In this document: piece after piece, positions 12,375 through 24,900 of the stretch | Numbering within the stretch: position 1 is the first letter of the stretch | How the letters are laid out: each line of letters starts with the position of its first letter | Assembly: GCA_022316685.1 (NCBI GenBank) | Contig: JAKJHU010000066.1 | Location: 4,213,913 to 4,277,912, forward strand | From: Progne subis subis | Taxonomy: Eukaryota; Chordata; Aves; Passeriformes; Hirundinidae | Direction of reading: 5' to 3' | DNA: 64,000 nt | The notes under the pieces: model-generated | What the model was told of the DNA's origin: nothing | What the model saw: the letters and a program-made list of their open reading frames with translations, nothing else | Database searches by the model: none | Program-made: the position numbers and the translations under genes

Positions 12375-12477
12375 TTCCCCTACCCCAGCTTGCTCAGAGC
12401 CCCATCCAGCCTGGCCTTGAACATTTCCAGGGATGGAGCATCCATAATTTCTCTGAGCAACCTGTCCCAGTCCCAGT
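12375..12477 (-). mobile_element. CR1 internal fragment lacking the 3' end
   Basis: The segments 'agcttgctcagagccccat', 'ccagcctggccttgaacatt', 'tccagggatggagcatcc' and 'ctctgagcaacctgtcccag' are the reverse complement of the CR1 region just inside the 3' terminus. The terminal part, which should lie to the left, is missing or unrecognisable. A CR1 without its 3' end is not expected from normal insertion and implies later deletion or decay. Confidence 0.75.
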
Positions 12478-13023
12478 AATGTCAGTTACTGTTGGAGGTC
12501 TGATTAAAGTAGTTCTAACTTACGAAGAAACAAATTCTACAAAGAAAGCAATTCCCCCCGCAGATTTACATCAATATGAATAGAATCAGGAACACACGTG
12601 CCATTTTTAGAGCATTAAAACAAATCTTTTTTAGCAGTCTGCTAATGGTTATAGACTGTAATTCACACCCTGTCTGCTGAGTAATTTTGCATGGCATCAA
12701 AGAGTTTTTGCAGGCAGAAATATGGCCAAAATAACACTTCAGTGGATCAATACCACTGAAATATAAGGCTATCCAGTTGCTAAAGAGGTCTATTTAGTTT
12801 CTCTGTCAGCTGCTGATCCTGGGTAGAATCAGTTGGTTTTCCTTACAAGCATTAATACATTTAGTGTGCAGGACTCCTACCCCAGGAGCAGGGGTGCTGT
12901 TGCTGATGGGGAAGTGGAAAAAGGGCTGTAAAATACAGAATGCAGAGCATCCAAGTGCTTAAAATCTGTAATAGTTAAATGTCCTAACTTCGTGGCACTA
13001 CTTCATTTCAGCAGTTGTTTAAA

Positions 13024-13290
13024 TTATGAAATCGTTAAGGATGGAAAAAACCTTCCAAGATCACCAAGTCCAACCTAGCACCATCCATCATATTCACCAT
13101 TACACAACATCCTCAAGTGCCACATCCACAGTTTTTTTGAACCCTTCCAGGGGTGGTGACACCACCACTTCCCCACACAGTCTGTTCCAATGCTTGGTAA
13201 CACTTCAGTGAAGAAATTTTTTCCTAATATTCCAACCTGAACCTCCCCTGGCGCAGCTTGAGGCTGTTTCCTCTCAGTCCTGTCACAGAA
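13024..13290 (-). mobile_element. CR1 LINE 3' fragment
   Basis: Reverse-oriented CR1. It shows 'accttccaagatcaccaag' with 'tccaacct', then 'cttccaggggtggtgacac', 'caccacttccccacacag', 'gaagaaattttttcctaat' and 'cttgaggctgtttcctctc'. About 265 bp is kept. It is the 'caccacttcc' 3'-end type, shared with the copies at 21.4 kb and 41.7 kb. The terminal octamers are nearly gone. Confidence 0.88.
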
Positions 13291-14371
13291 AATATATGGA
13301 GGTCTGTTCCTTTGCTGATGGCCTGGGAAATAAAGAACAGAGACTTTTCAGCACCGGTCAGACTGCGTGGATACAAAATTCTACCTAGTTCAGGGAGAAT
13401 ATACAACACACATGGGAAAGAGTTTAAGGAAGTGTAAAGCTGTGAAGGGATGGAGGAGGCTGAACTCCTCCTGTCTCTGTCATTTTTAATAGGGTTTTGA
13501 ATTAGCATTGTGCCTGTGATGAAATAAATGTACTTCAACCGCTTTGCTTCAGCCTGTCTTGCAGTAATTACCCCAGAGAAATTAGGACTCCTTGTTTCCT
13601 CTCAAAAAATAACTCGTGGAGCTTTTCTTGAAGAAAAATCCTCCAACAATTTTTACCGATGATACTGTTGGATACTATTAATTAAAAGGGGTCCAACAAA
13701 GTTGAGAACTTGGCAGGTGAACCTCAGAGGATAAAAGAGTTAGCGCTGTGGCCTTTGAAAATGTCCTGTCCCCTTTTTCAGGCTGCACCTGTAGTTAGGA
13801 AGAGCATTAGGGGGCACTGGAGGCACTTTTGTAACTTATCTGCATGTTTTGCTTAATTAACAGCTGGTTAAGCAAGTGTTAAGCCACCTAAAAGCCTTTC
13901 AAACCCTGCAGTGCTTATCTTCCCAGCACCTGCAGCTTTCTTCCTTCCAGTGCAAACCTGCTCCTTTTCATTCCCCTGCATCAATTGCAGAGAGAATATA
14001 GCAGTGAAAGAGGGAGATATTCACTGAGTTCTCCAGGTGCCCGACTCCAACCTGATGAAAGCAGACACAGCTCCACACAATCAGGCCGTGGCTGTTGTTT
14101 CCAGGGGGTATCAGCACTGAGACCTGAACCTCTGTGGGTTCCTCCAAAGCCTTGTGCATCCCTGTGGGGAACCGAGGCCGTCCAGGAAAGAGATTAAACA
14201 ACCTGACACAGTCTCTGTCCTCAGAGCACCAGCCAACGTCCAGCTAATAAGCTTTGGGAAGGATTTAACTGCCTGGGAAAGTTGTTTCGTGAGCGTCAGC
14301 TCCAAAGGCTTCCTGTCGCATAGAAGGAAATATCCAGTCAAGAGTGTTCCTCAGGGGACACAATGGAGACC
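13291..14371. other. Unique non-coding sequence
   Basis: No gene or repeat recognised. Confidence 0.45.
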
Positions 14372-14552
14372 CTGACACAGGGTGTCCATGAAACTGTGGC
14401 TGCCCCATCCCTGGAAGTGTCCCAGGCCAGGCTGGATGGGACTTGGAACAACCTGGGATAGTGGGAGGTGTCCCTGCCCTTGGCAGGGGTTGGGAACTGG
14501 ATGGGCTTTTAAAGATCTTTTCCAGTCCAAGCCATTCTGTGATCCTGTGGGT
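14372..14552 (+). mobile_element. CR1 LINE 3' fragment
   Basis: Plus-oriented: 'gacacagggtgtcca', 'tccctggaagtgtccc', 'aggccaggctggatggga', 'aacctgggatagtgggagg', 'tgtccctgcccttggcagg', 'ccattctgtgatcctgtgg'. About 180 bp, ending in the terminal octamer. Common 3'-end type of this window. Confidence 0.92.
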
Positions 14553-14703
14553 CCATGAATAAAGGTTTTAATACCCCTGCTGCTGATGGTAATAGAACGT
14601 ATTTTCCCCCTTAGACTGAAAATCTTCTAATATCAGTGCCAGAAAACAATCATCTAACATGTAATCCCCAGTTTCTGGAAATAAACGAAGGACAAACACA
14701 AAC

Positions 14704-14737
14704 TTTTTTTTTTTTTTTTTTTTTTTTTGGGGGGGGG
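14704..14737. repeat. T25 followed by G9
   Basis: 25 T directly followed by 9 G. T-rich interrupted runs continue at 14768-14796. The T/G junction is a likely assembly or polymerase-slippage weak point. Confidence 0.95.
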
Positions 14738-15310
14738 TGATAGGGCAAAGTTTTCTGTTGCCAATCCTTTTTTTTTCTTTTTTTTTTCTTTTTTTTAATT
14801 TGTCTAATTTGAAAATGTTGTCAGCAATTTGCAAATTCCCCACCTGTTCTGTGCATACGTGAAAATAGCTTGAGTTCCTGCTCCTTTCTAAGTGACTTTT
14901 AATGTATAGCAAGAATGCACAGTGTTGACAGCTCTCCAATTTTAGCACAAGTCTCATTATCCTTTTTTTTAAGCTAAGGCCACCTATCCCAAAATAAAAG
15001 ATGTGCTGCTTTTGGTAGGGATTTTTTTTTTTTTTGGTGCAAATATGCACAAAAATGTCTACTTTATTTTTTTTTTCCATTTTGTTCTAGTCAATAAATT
15101 TCAAGTGCATCAAGCAACTCTATTTAAAGATCCACCACCATTACGGGGATCACAGGATTACTTGTGATTCTTGTCTTCTGTTTGGAAAAGGAGGTAAGAA
15201 TGTTCCAAGCCTTCATACAGTAGGGCCAAAAAATGCTTGGAATGCCATTTCCAGCCAAGCAAAGTATGGAAAGTTTAGTTATTATTTTAAAATTGTTTGT
15301 TGTCGTTCTT

Positions 15311-15343
<33 letters not shown>

Positions 15344-15390
15344 GGAGGAGGAGGAGTTTGCCCATAACTTTTGTATGTGTTGGATTTGGA
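14738..15390. other. T-rich unique sequence
   Basis: No gene. Several T runs (14768-14796, 15022-15035, 15066-15076) and a (GTTTT)n patch at about 15317-15341. A minus-strand frame through this region is built from these runs read as lysine codons and is not a credible gene. Confidence 0.5.
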
Positions 15391-15540
15391 AATCATGGAA
15401 TCACAGAATGGTTTGGGTTGGAATGGACCTTAATGATCATCCAGCTCTGCCATGGGCAGGGACACCTTCCACTATCCTAGATTTCTCCAAGCCTGCCCAG
15501 CCTTGCCTGGAGCACTTCCAGGGCTGGGGAATCCAGAACA
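15391..15540 (-). mobile_element. CR1 LINE 3' fragment
   Basis: Reverse-oriented: 'atcatggaatcacagaatgg' octamers, 'tttgggttggaatggacctt', 'ccatgggcagggacacctt', 'cactatcctag', 'cacttccagggctgggga'. About 150 bp. Common 3'-end type, 5'-truncated, ending near 'ccagaacaag'. Confidence 0.92.
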
Positions 15541-17064
15541 AGAGTTATAAGAAAGATCCACATTTCTTATGACAGGGTAATGATATGAATGATACCCACT
15601 GTGGCAGAAAAAAAAGATACGAAGGTTGCAGCAAGGTAGCAATCTCCTCCATGGTGAAGGTAGGAATTTTGTGTGCTTGAAGTTGTGACAATCAGCAAAA
15701 ATAAAGCAAAAAAATCAAATCAGAACAATGACAAGGCTTTGTATCTAGGTCAGCTGTGGGTGGACATTTCCACTGATCTGTTCCTTGGTAGATCTCCTTT
15801 TCTTTCGGCCTGAAAACTGATATGAAAGATTCTTCAGATACCTAAAAGGGAAGCTATGGTAGGTACAGACTTAAGACTTTAAGGCCTTAAACTTCAGCTG
15901 GAATTCTGTGCTGAGCTCCTGACTAAACTGGGAATAATGGAGTTAAACCCTCCTTCAGATAGTCTAGGTTAGTTTAATTACTGCATAGCTCCAGATGCAA
16001 CTCCTCACACTGAGTTCCTGGGCTCTTTGAGTCTTGACTGGTGGGTTTGTTTTGCTGATGGGCATAAATATCCCTAAAAAGGGATGCATTTTTCTGTTCT
16101 CCACTTTCCTTACCGATGCTTCCCCAAGTTTCTGTCCCACCAGATGAAATTTCTCCACACTGGTTGCTTCTTGCCCTCCAGACCTCGGGTCTCTTTCTCC
16201 TCCTGACATACAATCTCCTCTTAAACCATTGCCTGCGCTCTTCCATCAGTGTCTCCATCCCTTTTCTCTCTTTCTTGGAGTGGGAATTATGCATTCTGCC
16301 TATGGACAGCTTAATTCTGTGAGGGAGACTTGACTGCAACCCCAGTGAAAAAAGGAGATCACTATAAAATTTATTGACAGTCTAAAGGCATCAGTTTACA
16401 GTATCTCTATACAGTTGCCTGAGGAGTTTGAGATCCTGAAAGACCCAGTATTGCAAGAATTGTACACAAAATTTGCATTCGGTTTGGATGGAAGTCATGG
16501 CTTTCAAGTCCATTTTCCCCGAGGGCTCTGGAGAGGTCAGACCCAGCGGTTCTGACTGACCCCGTACAATGAGAGGAACTGTGAAATTTAGATCCAAAAT
16601 TCGAAGCTGGTTTAGTTCAGGTTTTATGATTCCTCTCTTTGCCGTGCTGGTCTTGACAGATTAAGAGAATTACCCATGCTCCTCTTATTTACACGGACGA
16701 GTTGGTTTGTGATCCCCCGCAGAGCTCATTTCAAAACCCCCTTGCGCTTGGCGAAGGAAGAAACTTCAGTAACCATCAGCTGTGGCATTGATCCTTCAGA
16801 AAAATTAACCAACTGAACTGAGACTTAGTGTGAAATCAGTGATGCTCAGCAGCCACTAACTTCATTTGGAACTCACCAGTGTTAATGCATTTAAAGTATT
16901 GATCCTTCCTCATGTGCTTTCCAGCCCCAGCTCCCTTTTGGCATTGCGAACACAAAGGCAGCTCTCTCCAAAGCCAGGATGAGCAAGCAAAACCCTTCAA
17001 CCCCAAAAACAAACTCATTATTCAAAATGCTTGTTGGGCTCGCTGCAGCAATTGAATTGATTGA

Positions 17065-17125
17065 GGGGGGAAAAAAAGAAAAAAAAAAAAAAAAGAAAAA
17101 AAAGAAAAAGGAAAGAAACTGTGGC
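17065..17125. repeat. G6/A-rich purine tract
   Basis: G6 followed by long A runs broken by single G. A nearly pure polypurine strand of about 60 bp. Confidence 0.9.
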
Positions 17126-17497
17126 AGAAAAAAAAATCAGATTATTTCAGGACATGGGAAAGGAAGAGGCAGAAGAAACACTCTGATGTTTGAAAGGAGC
17201 AGATCTTCCATCAAGTCCCATAATTTTTTTGCTTTATTATTGCGTTATTGTCACATTGTTGGGTTTTTACTTATGTGTAGCACGTGGGATTGAGAAGGAG
17301 CACTCAGAGCTGTGGCTGTGCTGAGAATTGGATATTCAAAACCACAAGGACCACAGGATTTGCCCAACCGCCCTTCTAGCACTTTTGAAGGTAGTTTTGG
17401 GGAGGACATTGCCCCTTTCACATCCTGGGCTCCTAAAGGGGAAGCTAAGCTTTTAACTGATTACTGAACCAAACTAGCCTGACTTTTAGTTGTTGTG

Positions 17498-17499
<2 letters not shown>

Positions 17500-17547
<48 letters not shown>
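17500..17547. repeat. T48 homopolymer
   Basis: 48 uninterrupted T, the longest mononucleotide run in the window. No retroelement with a poly-A tail is visible on either side. The length should be treated as approximate. Confidence 0.95.
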
Positions 17548-18719
17548 CCCTCCTGCAGCAATAAATGAGCTTTCAAATAAAAACTGCACCTGAAGGCAGA
17601 GGAGCTGCAGTTTGCAGCCCACTCTCTGTGCTTTCCAGCATTCCCTGGGCTTTGCAGTGAGTTTGCTTACACAGTGCTTTCCCTTGCCCTATTTAAGTGC
17701 CTCTGCAGTGTTCTCGTGGTGAATTAGGTTACTCTGTAGAAAAGGATACTGCAAATCCCCTTCTCTGCTTCAGCTGCTCCCCTTTCCCTGTATGGCAAGC
17801 CGAGTGATCTCTCTCTTTCTCCAGTTTTTGGAAAATTTCATCCACGCCGTGGGGGCTTCTACACAGCAGAATCGACTTCTCCCTTGTATCAGTTTCACTC
17901 CAGAAGCTACTGGTTCTCCAGCTTCTCCACAGACTCCAAGCCTTCTCCACTTCCCCTTCTTAAACTGTTTTCAATTCTTTTATCCATGTATCCTGTGCAA
18001 TCCCAGGCTCCAGTTCTCAGCAGTGATTGCACTTAGTTTATGATCTCTGTTCTTTAAATGTCACATCTGGGCATCTTCAGATGCACACATCTCACTCCTT
18101 AAAATATGCAGGTGTCTTATGCTGACCTTCATTAGTGCTGTGACAGATTCCAGCCACCCTGCTCATTAGTACATTATTTAGCTGCCTGTCAGCCACTCTA
18201 TGCAGCTCCCTGTTCCGTCTGATGCAGAGATGCAATAATTGGCTGCTTTGTTTTTCAGGCATCTTTAGCATTGCTTGAACCTACTAAACTCAGCCAGGCT
18301 GAAAATCCAGCAGTTTCCAGGCTTGTTTGTAGAGGCCCCATTATTTTTAGTGACACAGAATAGCTTGGGATGTGTGGAGGGGAGAAAGATCTGTGGCCCA
18401 GACCCTGCACGAAGGTGACTTCACTCACTTTCAACAATGTCTGCTGATCTCCAGGAAACATGCAGCAGTGCTGCAAAACTTCTCTGGCAAGAGCCTGGTA
18501 GTTCCTGATCCCTTTTCCAGCATAAACCACAATGAGGCAGCTCTAAGTGGTCTCTTAAATGGAGACACACTCCCCAACCATTGTGGAAATGCTCCAAAAA
18601 AGACCTTTCTTCTAATTCTTCCGACTGTACAAAAAAAAATATGACTTTTTTTCCCCTATTCTTCAGTAGTTGTGGCATTTACACACACTGTTCTCTGGTA
18701 CAAAAGCTCGTGCTGGTTG

Positions 18720-18724
<5 letters not shown>

Positions 18725-18748
<24 letters not shown>
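18725..18748. repeat. T24 homopolymer
   Basis: 24 T after a C-rich lead-in. No associated element recognised. Confidence 0.92.
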
Positions 18749-18750
<2 letters not shown>

Positions 18751-19944
18751 TCTGTTTTGTCCTTTTACCTGCATGCTCTGCTGCCTGGTTTTGTTGGGAG
18801 TAAATAGGATCAGGTGTGTGGTAGCACACCTGCGATCTTGCTCCACATGGATTTGCCAGCACTGTGATGGAAGAGATGCTCCAGTACCTCTCTCAGGGTT
18901 GGACAAACTGGGCTGAGCAAACCTGAGATGCCAAAGCTCAGTGGAGAAGGGAGAGGGCAGGATTCTTCCTCCTGCCCCTTCTCCTTGCTTCTTGAAGAAA
19001 GAACACCCAAGGCAGTGCCCAGCACTAATAAAACTCCATTTCTTCAGTGTCTTTTCCCACTTTTTTGATGATTTCCCTTCCCCTGCCCACTGACCAGACG
19101 CCATTCCCGACCCTTAGAGGACAGGGAGGTCACTGTGGTTCAGTCTGCCCCTGAGCATCAGCAAAACAGGGAGAGAAGACCTGCTGGAGATTGTGCTGTG
19201 TGAGGGCTTGTGTGTTTTAGATAGAGAGAACAAGCCTAATTTATTATGAAACAGAAGTTAGCTTTACATTTTCATAATTAGGGAGGATGCTAATGTTGCA
19301 TGATTGGAAAATGTCACCCTGCACAACTAATTTGAGGCCTAATTGAAGTTCAGCATCATCCGCAGCTCCTCCAGTGATAACTTTTCCACAAGGTGCTGCA
19401 GAAATGCAGAGAGAGTGGTTAGCAGGGAGTCATTTATCACCTTTCCCAGCAGACAGAGGGATCTGGGAGGAAATGACCAGAGAGAAGCAATCCTAGAGGC
19501 CTGAGGCTGGTGGAACAAAGCACCCCACATAAGCACAAAAGACAGGGTTAATTATCCCAGGGCTGCTGCAGAGGACAAGTGGATTTCTCGGGCATTCTGT
19601 CCAGCAGCTGCTGAAGAAAGTTGGATTTGGGTGTGTCACCATCACAACACTGGTGTCACCGAGGTATGGATGGGTGGGCCTGCCCTTATCTGAAGCACAC
19701 TGGGGATTGCTTTGTGTTTGGAATGCAGAGACAAGGGCCAGCAAAGAAGGCACAAAAAACCCCCACTGCAAGAGTCACAGATTCTCTTTACCATCCAGAA
19801 TCTGTGTTACCATGGGGAAAAGCCAAGCCTTGCTCTGGTTTCAAGTGCTGTCACACCACTCATGCTTACTCAGGCTTGATCTAAGAAAGAAAAACTGCGA
19901 CTTTAACTCTTCTCAGACGTCCAAGGTTTATCCTTTCAGTACTT

Positions 19945-20205
19945 AAAGGGGGCTTATCAAAAAGAGGGATGGAGACTTTTTACATGAGTAGGTAGCAATA
20001 GGATAAAGGGGAATGGTTTTTAAATGAAATAGGAGAGATTTAGATTGGATATCAGGAAGAAATTCTTTCCCATGAGGGTGGGGAGACCTTGTCACAGAGT
20101 GCCCAGAGAAGCTGCCCCTGGATCCCTGGAAGTGTGCAAAGCCAGGTTGGACAAGGCTTGGAGCACCCTGGGATAGTGGAAGTTGTCCCTGCCCATGGCA
20201 GAGCA
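19945..20205 (+). mobile_element. CR1 LINE fragment missing its 3' terminus
   Basis: Plus-oriented and comparatively long. It shows 'gcttatcaaaaagagggatg', 'gataaaggggaatggtttt', 'gagatttagattggatatc', 'aggaagaaattctttccc', 'gatccctggaagtgtgca' and 'tgtccctgcccatggcaga'. The sequence then leaves the CR1 consensus at about 20205. The expected last ~60 bp ('ggatgatctttaaggtc' through the octamers) is absent. CR1 copies are normally truncated at the 5' end, so loss of the 3' end implies a later deletion. Confidence 0.9.
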
Positions 20206-21446
20206 GCTCCACAGGTTTTTCCTCCCAACTGGCTCTCTCCAAAAGCAACTACAAGCATATGAATAATGCATAAGGACAAGGCCAGGGTTTGTGGAGTTTC
20301 CTCCCTGGTACCTTCCCTGCCTCCAGCCATTCGACACTCAGGGAATTCTGTATGTTCTCCCTGAATTTAATAGCACTGTCAGGATTTTTCTTTGAGCTTC
20401 TCTGCTCTTCCCTGAACCCTCGTTAACTTTGAGCACCAGCTATATATCCGTGGCAAGAAACTCCACAGCTTGATTGCACTTTCTCTGGGACCCCCAAATT
20501 CCTGTGCTGGAAAAGTCCATGAGCAATCCTTTTCCATTCATCCTTTCCTTGACACTCTTGATTTTATGTATTCCATCTCATGCCTTCCTAGTCATCTCTG
20601 CAGCATCCTAGATTATACCCTTACTCCTTATGGAGAGCTCATTCCAGCTCTTAGAACACCCCTGCATTTGTCTTTCCCTGAGTGCCACGACTCCCTCTCC
20701 TCTTTTCCTCTTTGATTAAGAGTTTTCCATTCACACCTGATGGTCTGGGAGCACTAAGGAGAGGGATCCTAGCAGGTCTCATGAAGATGAAAGCTTCTAC
20801 ATGTCCCCCCGTAAGAAATAACCACTGGGAGAGCTCAGGTGTTTGCACTGATAATCTCGAATCAAGTTAATACTGCTTGGGCAGGATTAACAGGCCACAG
20901 CCACAAGAAAACAAATGAGAAGATTTGGCAGGAGGGAGAGAGGGAAGGCTGCCTATTGAGCTGGACTTCATCCCACTGTCATCTTGATCTAAGATCCTAG
21001 AGAGCTGGAGAGACAACAGCATGAAGGTTGGGCTTTATTCATGACACTCATGAATATGGTTGAGAAAAAAAAAAAAAAAAAACCAATCATTATGGCTCCC
21101 ATGCAGGCTCCTCTTCCCCATACAAATCTCCACAGGGGAGAGGATGGTGTTGGTATTAGCTGGATTGCCCAATGTCCCCACAACATCTCCAACTCCACTC
21201 AGTCCATTGAGGAGCTCCAGAAGTGTGAGATCCCACACCTTCCTCCTGACCTCCAGCTGCCTCCTCCACCTCAGTGCTGGGTCATCTCACCTTCTGGGGA
21301 TGGGCTAGCAGCTTCTGGAGACCTTGGGACCCCCAGCTGCAGATGGCTCCCTGTCAGCCCCATCCTGAGGAGTCAGCCTGGGATTTTAGGGTGACTCTGG
21401 CTGACATAAACACACAGCAAAATTTAATGTCAGACCCTCACTCAAA
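20206..21446. other. Unique non-coding sequence
   Basis: No gene seen. Contains A18 at 21065-21082. Confidence 0.45.
21065..21082. repeat. A18 homopolymer
   Basis: 18 A after 'ggttgag'. Simple sequence. Confidence 0.9.
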
Positions 21447-21976
21447 CAGAATCACAGAATCACAGAATCACAGAATGACTAGGTTGGAAGAGATCTCCAA
21501 GATCATTGAGTCCAACCCATGCCCTAACACCTGAACTAAACCATGGCACCCAGTGCCACATCCATCTTTTTTTAAACATGTCCAGGGATGGTGACTGCAC
21601 CACCTCCCTGGCAGATCATTCCAGTACCTTATCACCCTTTCTTTGCCCTGATATCCAACCCGTATTTCCCTTGGTGCAGCCTGAGACTGTGTCCTCTCCT
21701 TCTGCCAGCTGCTGCCTGGAGAAAGAGACCAATCCCACCTGAGCACAGCCACCCTTCAGGGAGTTTAGAGAGTGATAAGGTCACCTCTGAGTCTCCTTTT
21801 CTCCAGGACAGACATCCCCAGCTCCCTCAGTCGTTCCTCACAGGGTTTGTGTCCCAAGCCCTTCACCAGCCTCGTTGCCTCCTCTGGATGCGCTCAAGCA
21901 TCTCAACGTCCTTCCTAAACTGAGGGGCCCAAAACTGGACACAGCACTCAAGGTATCCATTTCACTGTGTGGCCTC
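21447..21976 (-). mobile_element. CR1 LINE 3' fragment, longest copy
   Basis: Reverse-oriented, with four intact terminal octamers (cacagaat repeated, 21447-21479). Then 'aggttggaagagatctccaa', 'gatcattgagtccaaccca', 'ggatggtgactgcaccacc', 'cctgagactgtgtcctctc', 'gagtctccttttctccagg', 'ctccctcagtcgttcctcac' and 'ggggcccaaaactggacac'. At about 530 bp it is the longest and best-preserved CR1 here. It reaches past the 3' UTR into the end of the element's body but has no intact frame. The inner end near 'actcaaggt' is interrupted by about 13 bp before 'gtgtggcctcc', so the boundary is approximate. Confidence 0.95.
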
Positions 21977-24900
21977 CCCCAAACCCCTCTGACATCTCCC
22001 TCCCCACAGGAATACCCAGAGCATGCCCCATGCATGGGTGCCCTCTGAGATTTAACATGGGCAGGGTTATAATGAGACACACACAAATCCCAGTTTAATG
22101 TCCCAGAGCCCCCCAACAGGGGGATCTCACCAGCTCTGCAAAGCCCCCTGCACTACATTAGGGGAGAGTTAATTCACTGGAGGAAACCATAATCTGATTT
22201 CAGTCCTTACAAGCCAACATTGTTATTCTTTTCCTTTCTATTCTTCCATGCTTAAACTGATCCGCTGTCATCCTTTGTCTCTCTCCATCTCCAGCCTGTA
22301 TCGCTTTCAGGGCAGCCTGTCTCCATTAGATTTTCCACCTCCTAATATTCAATTTAATTTTAAAGCTTGTCCATGCTCCCTCCCTTTCCCCCTTTCCCTT
22401 CCCCTCCTGACCTGCAAATCCCCCACCCCTCCCCGATGACACAGCTTTCTTCCTGGTTTCCTCCCTGTGATTTCTCCTCCCTTTCTTCATTATCAGCATG
22501 TCAGATTAGGATCTGACAAGAAAGTAGAATTGACTGTTCATCCAGGGCATTACAGCGTAAGCAGGATTAGTTACCCTGATCTAAAGGACATTTTCATTTT
22601 TCTGTAGATGGAATACATCTAAAGATTCCCATCATCCAACCAAAGATGTGGGCTCCTGGCCTTTTCCACTGGGAAATGGGCAGTTCATCAAAAATTGATG
22701 CTGTGGAGATCTCAGGGACATGAACGGGAGAGAGAACTTGGACAGAGGGAATGTGGGAGGCAAAAGCCCAAGGCTTGATGGATGCCGATACATGGAGTGG
22801 GAAATGTTTGGACCTACAGCAGCCTCACCGCGGATCTCTCTCATCCCAGGGGATATTTTGTTGGTCAAAGTCACCTGAGGAACAGCAGCAAACCCCAGCC
22901 CACAAACATTCCTACTCCCTCCTGCCAAGGAAAAGATGCCAGAGACCAACCCACCTTAATCACAGGGTAAAAGACCTGCTCCAGTCTTGAAGGAGTGAAC
23001 TGATTAACACATTTTAATGATGAGGCTGATTTCCACACCACAGCACAGATTTTCATGATGAGACCCACTGGCCTCCAAATTCCTGGCCTGTAAAATCCCT
23101 GTGTTTAGTGTAAACTGTCTGGCTGATTTATCCACAGAGTTCTCACCAGTAATGCTCCATCTCCAGCCACAAACTTTTAAAATTGGAAAGAGAGCACAGG
23201 GGATGGCAATGCAGAGGCAGAATAAAGGCAAAGAGGGTTGGTGTTTCCTTGTGGACTGAGGGCTCCTGGGTGTCCAGAGTGGGGGACACAACAGGATAAC
23301 CAAGGTGAAGTGATGTCTTCCTCGTGGGCTGAGGGCACAGACACATCCCTGCTGTTCTGGCCCACACAGAGAATTCAGGGTGAAGAGCCCCAGGGCAGAA
23401 AAAACACGAGTTGGGACCGGCAAGATTTTGACTTCCTGTGCGAAGTTTGCCTTCTGCTCTCATTTTGGCCTCTGAGCTAGATCAGCAAATGCAGATAATT
23501 AAGGGATATCTTCTGCCCTGTCGCACAGGGGTTCTCCCAGCACCCAGGGATCTGGGATGTCAAAGCAGGACACTGCTCCTGGCTGAGGCCATTGGCAGAA
23601 AGTTCAAAGAAAAGTGTTGGTACACGCCAAGACAGAGGGAAAATAATTTGTTCCCCCATAGCAAGGTATCCGAATAACTAAGAGATTAATTTAAAGTCTG
23701 AAACATAGGAGCTAGTTCCCTCCTGAGAGTGTTTTTATTTTACACCGTTTTTTACAACTTCAGAGGTTCGGGTTATCCTCATAAATGTCCAAGCCTTCCT
23801 TGTGTCTGGCTGAGTTCCTGGCCCTCATTGACATCTTATGGAAATGAGTCCCTCAGTCTAATTATGCTTTGGAAGACAAGAGATTTCCTTTGCATTGAAT
23901 ATCTGTCTCATTGCTGTCGTCTGAGACAGAGAAAGCCATTCTCAGCCTACCTCCCTCATTTTACGTGCATCCTCTTGTGTCTGCCCTTCCTCCCCCCGCC
24001 ACCTTTCCAATATACCAAAGTGTAATTCCATTTGCTTTATTTGCAGAAGACATTTCTGAGGAAGTTGATCCTTCCTATTTTTTCCCCAAAACCTCCCCTG
24101 TGTCCTTCTACAGCTGTGGTGACCTTCCAGGTAAATCGTGGCCACGGTGATTTATATGATTGCAATGCCAGATGTTCTGTAATGTTCACCAATACTTTCC
24201 ATGTGCCATAAGGAAATGCCATAAGGATGTGGTATAAGGAAGTACTTGGTCAGTAAAAATATGGCATAAAATATGCAATGCAATATCTGGGTAGTTTTTG
24301 GAATACAGCTGTCCATGGAACTGCGGCCTCTGCTGGGCTGACTAGGTCACTCCTTGGTATGATATAGTCAAATGAGGGCTCAAAAAAGCCGGTGAAAAGC
24401 CCATTTTTTATTTTTTTTCATGATGTTTTATTCTGGGAGGGTAGATTTTCCAGTTGCCTGAAGCAGCCCCTGGTGTTGCCAGAGTTACTGGGAGAATCTG
24501 ATGAGTGAGGAACTCTGTAGAAAATGCCCTGAACTTCTTAAGGTAAGGATAAGTGAATATGGGACATGAATGGTGTTAAATATGTACAGAAAAGGGATGG
24601 CTCCTTGACCCAGAAACTCTCCAACCAGCCCCCCAGAAATTTAGGGACAGGCTGTGACACTGACACTCACTCCTATGTGCTCTGTATTTCTTTCCTTCGA
24701 GCAAGATTTCTTTTAATGGAGCTGATTTGGCTTAAGCTGAAGACTAGGTCTAAACGGGTACAAGACACTGCAGAGAGATCAAAGGGAGTTAAAAATGAGT
24801 GAGAGAAGGGAAATGCATGAGCAAGAGAGGGGAGCAGCATGAAAAAGGGGTTCAGGTGAGAGTCTAAACGACATAGTCCACGTAAAAGGGAAATCTGCAG

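Larger units (their letters stand above)
15541..19944. other. Unique non-coding sequence with long homopolymers
   Basis: No gene or dispersed repeat recognised in 4.4 kb. It contains a purine-rich tract (17065-17125), T48 (17500-17547) and T24 (18725-18748). 16640-16760 is a repeat-free patch with a few CpGs that could be conserved, but this is not testable here. Confidence 0.5.

Noticed and set aside
14568..15080. A 170-residue minus-strand lysine-rich open frame
   Set aside because: Built from several T runs and T25/G9 read in reverse. Not a plausible protein.
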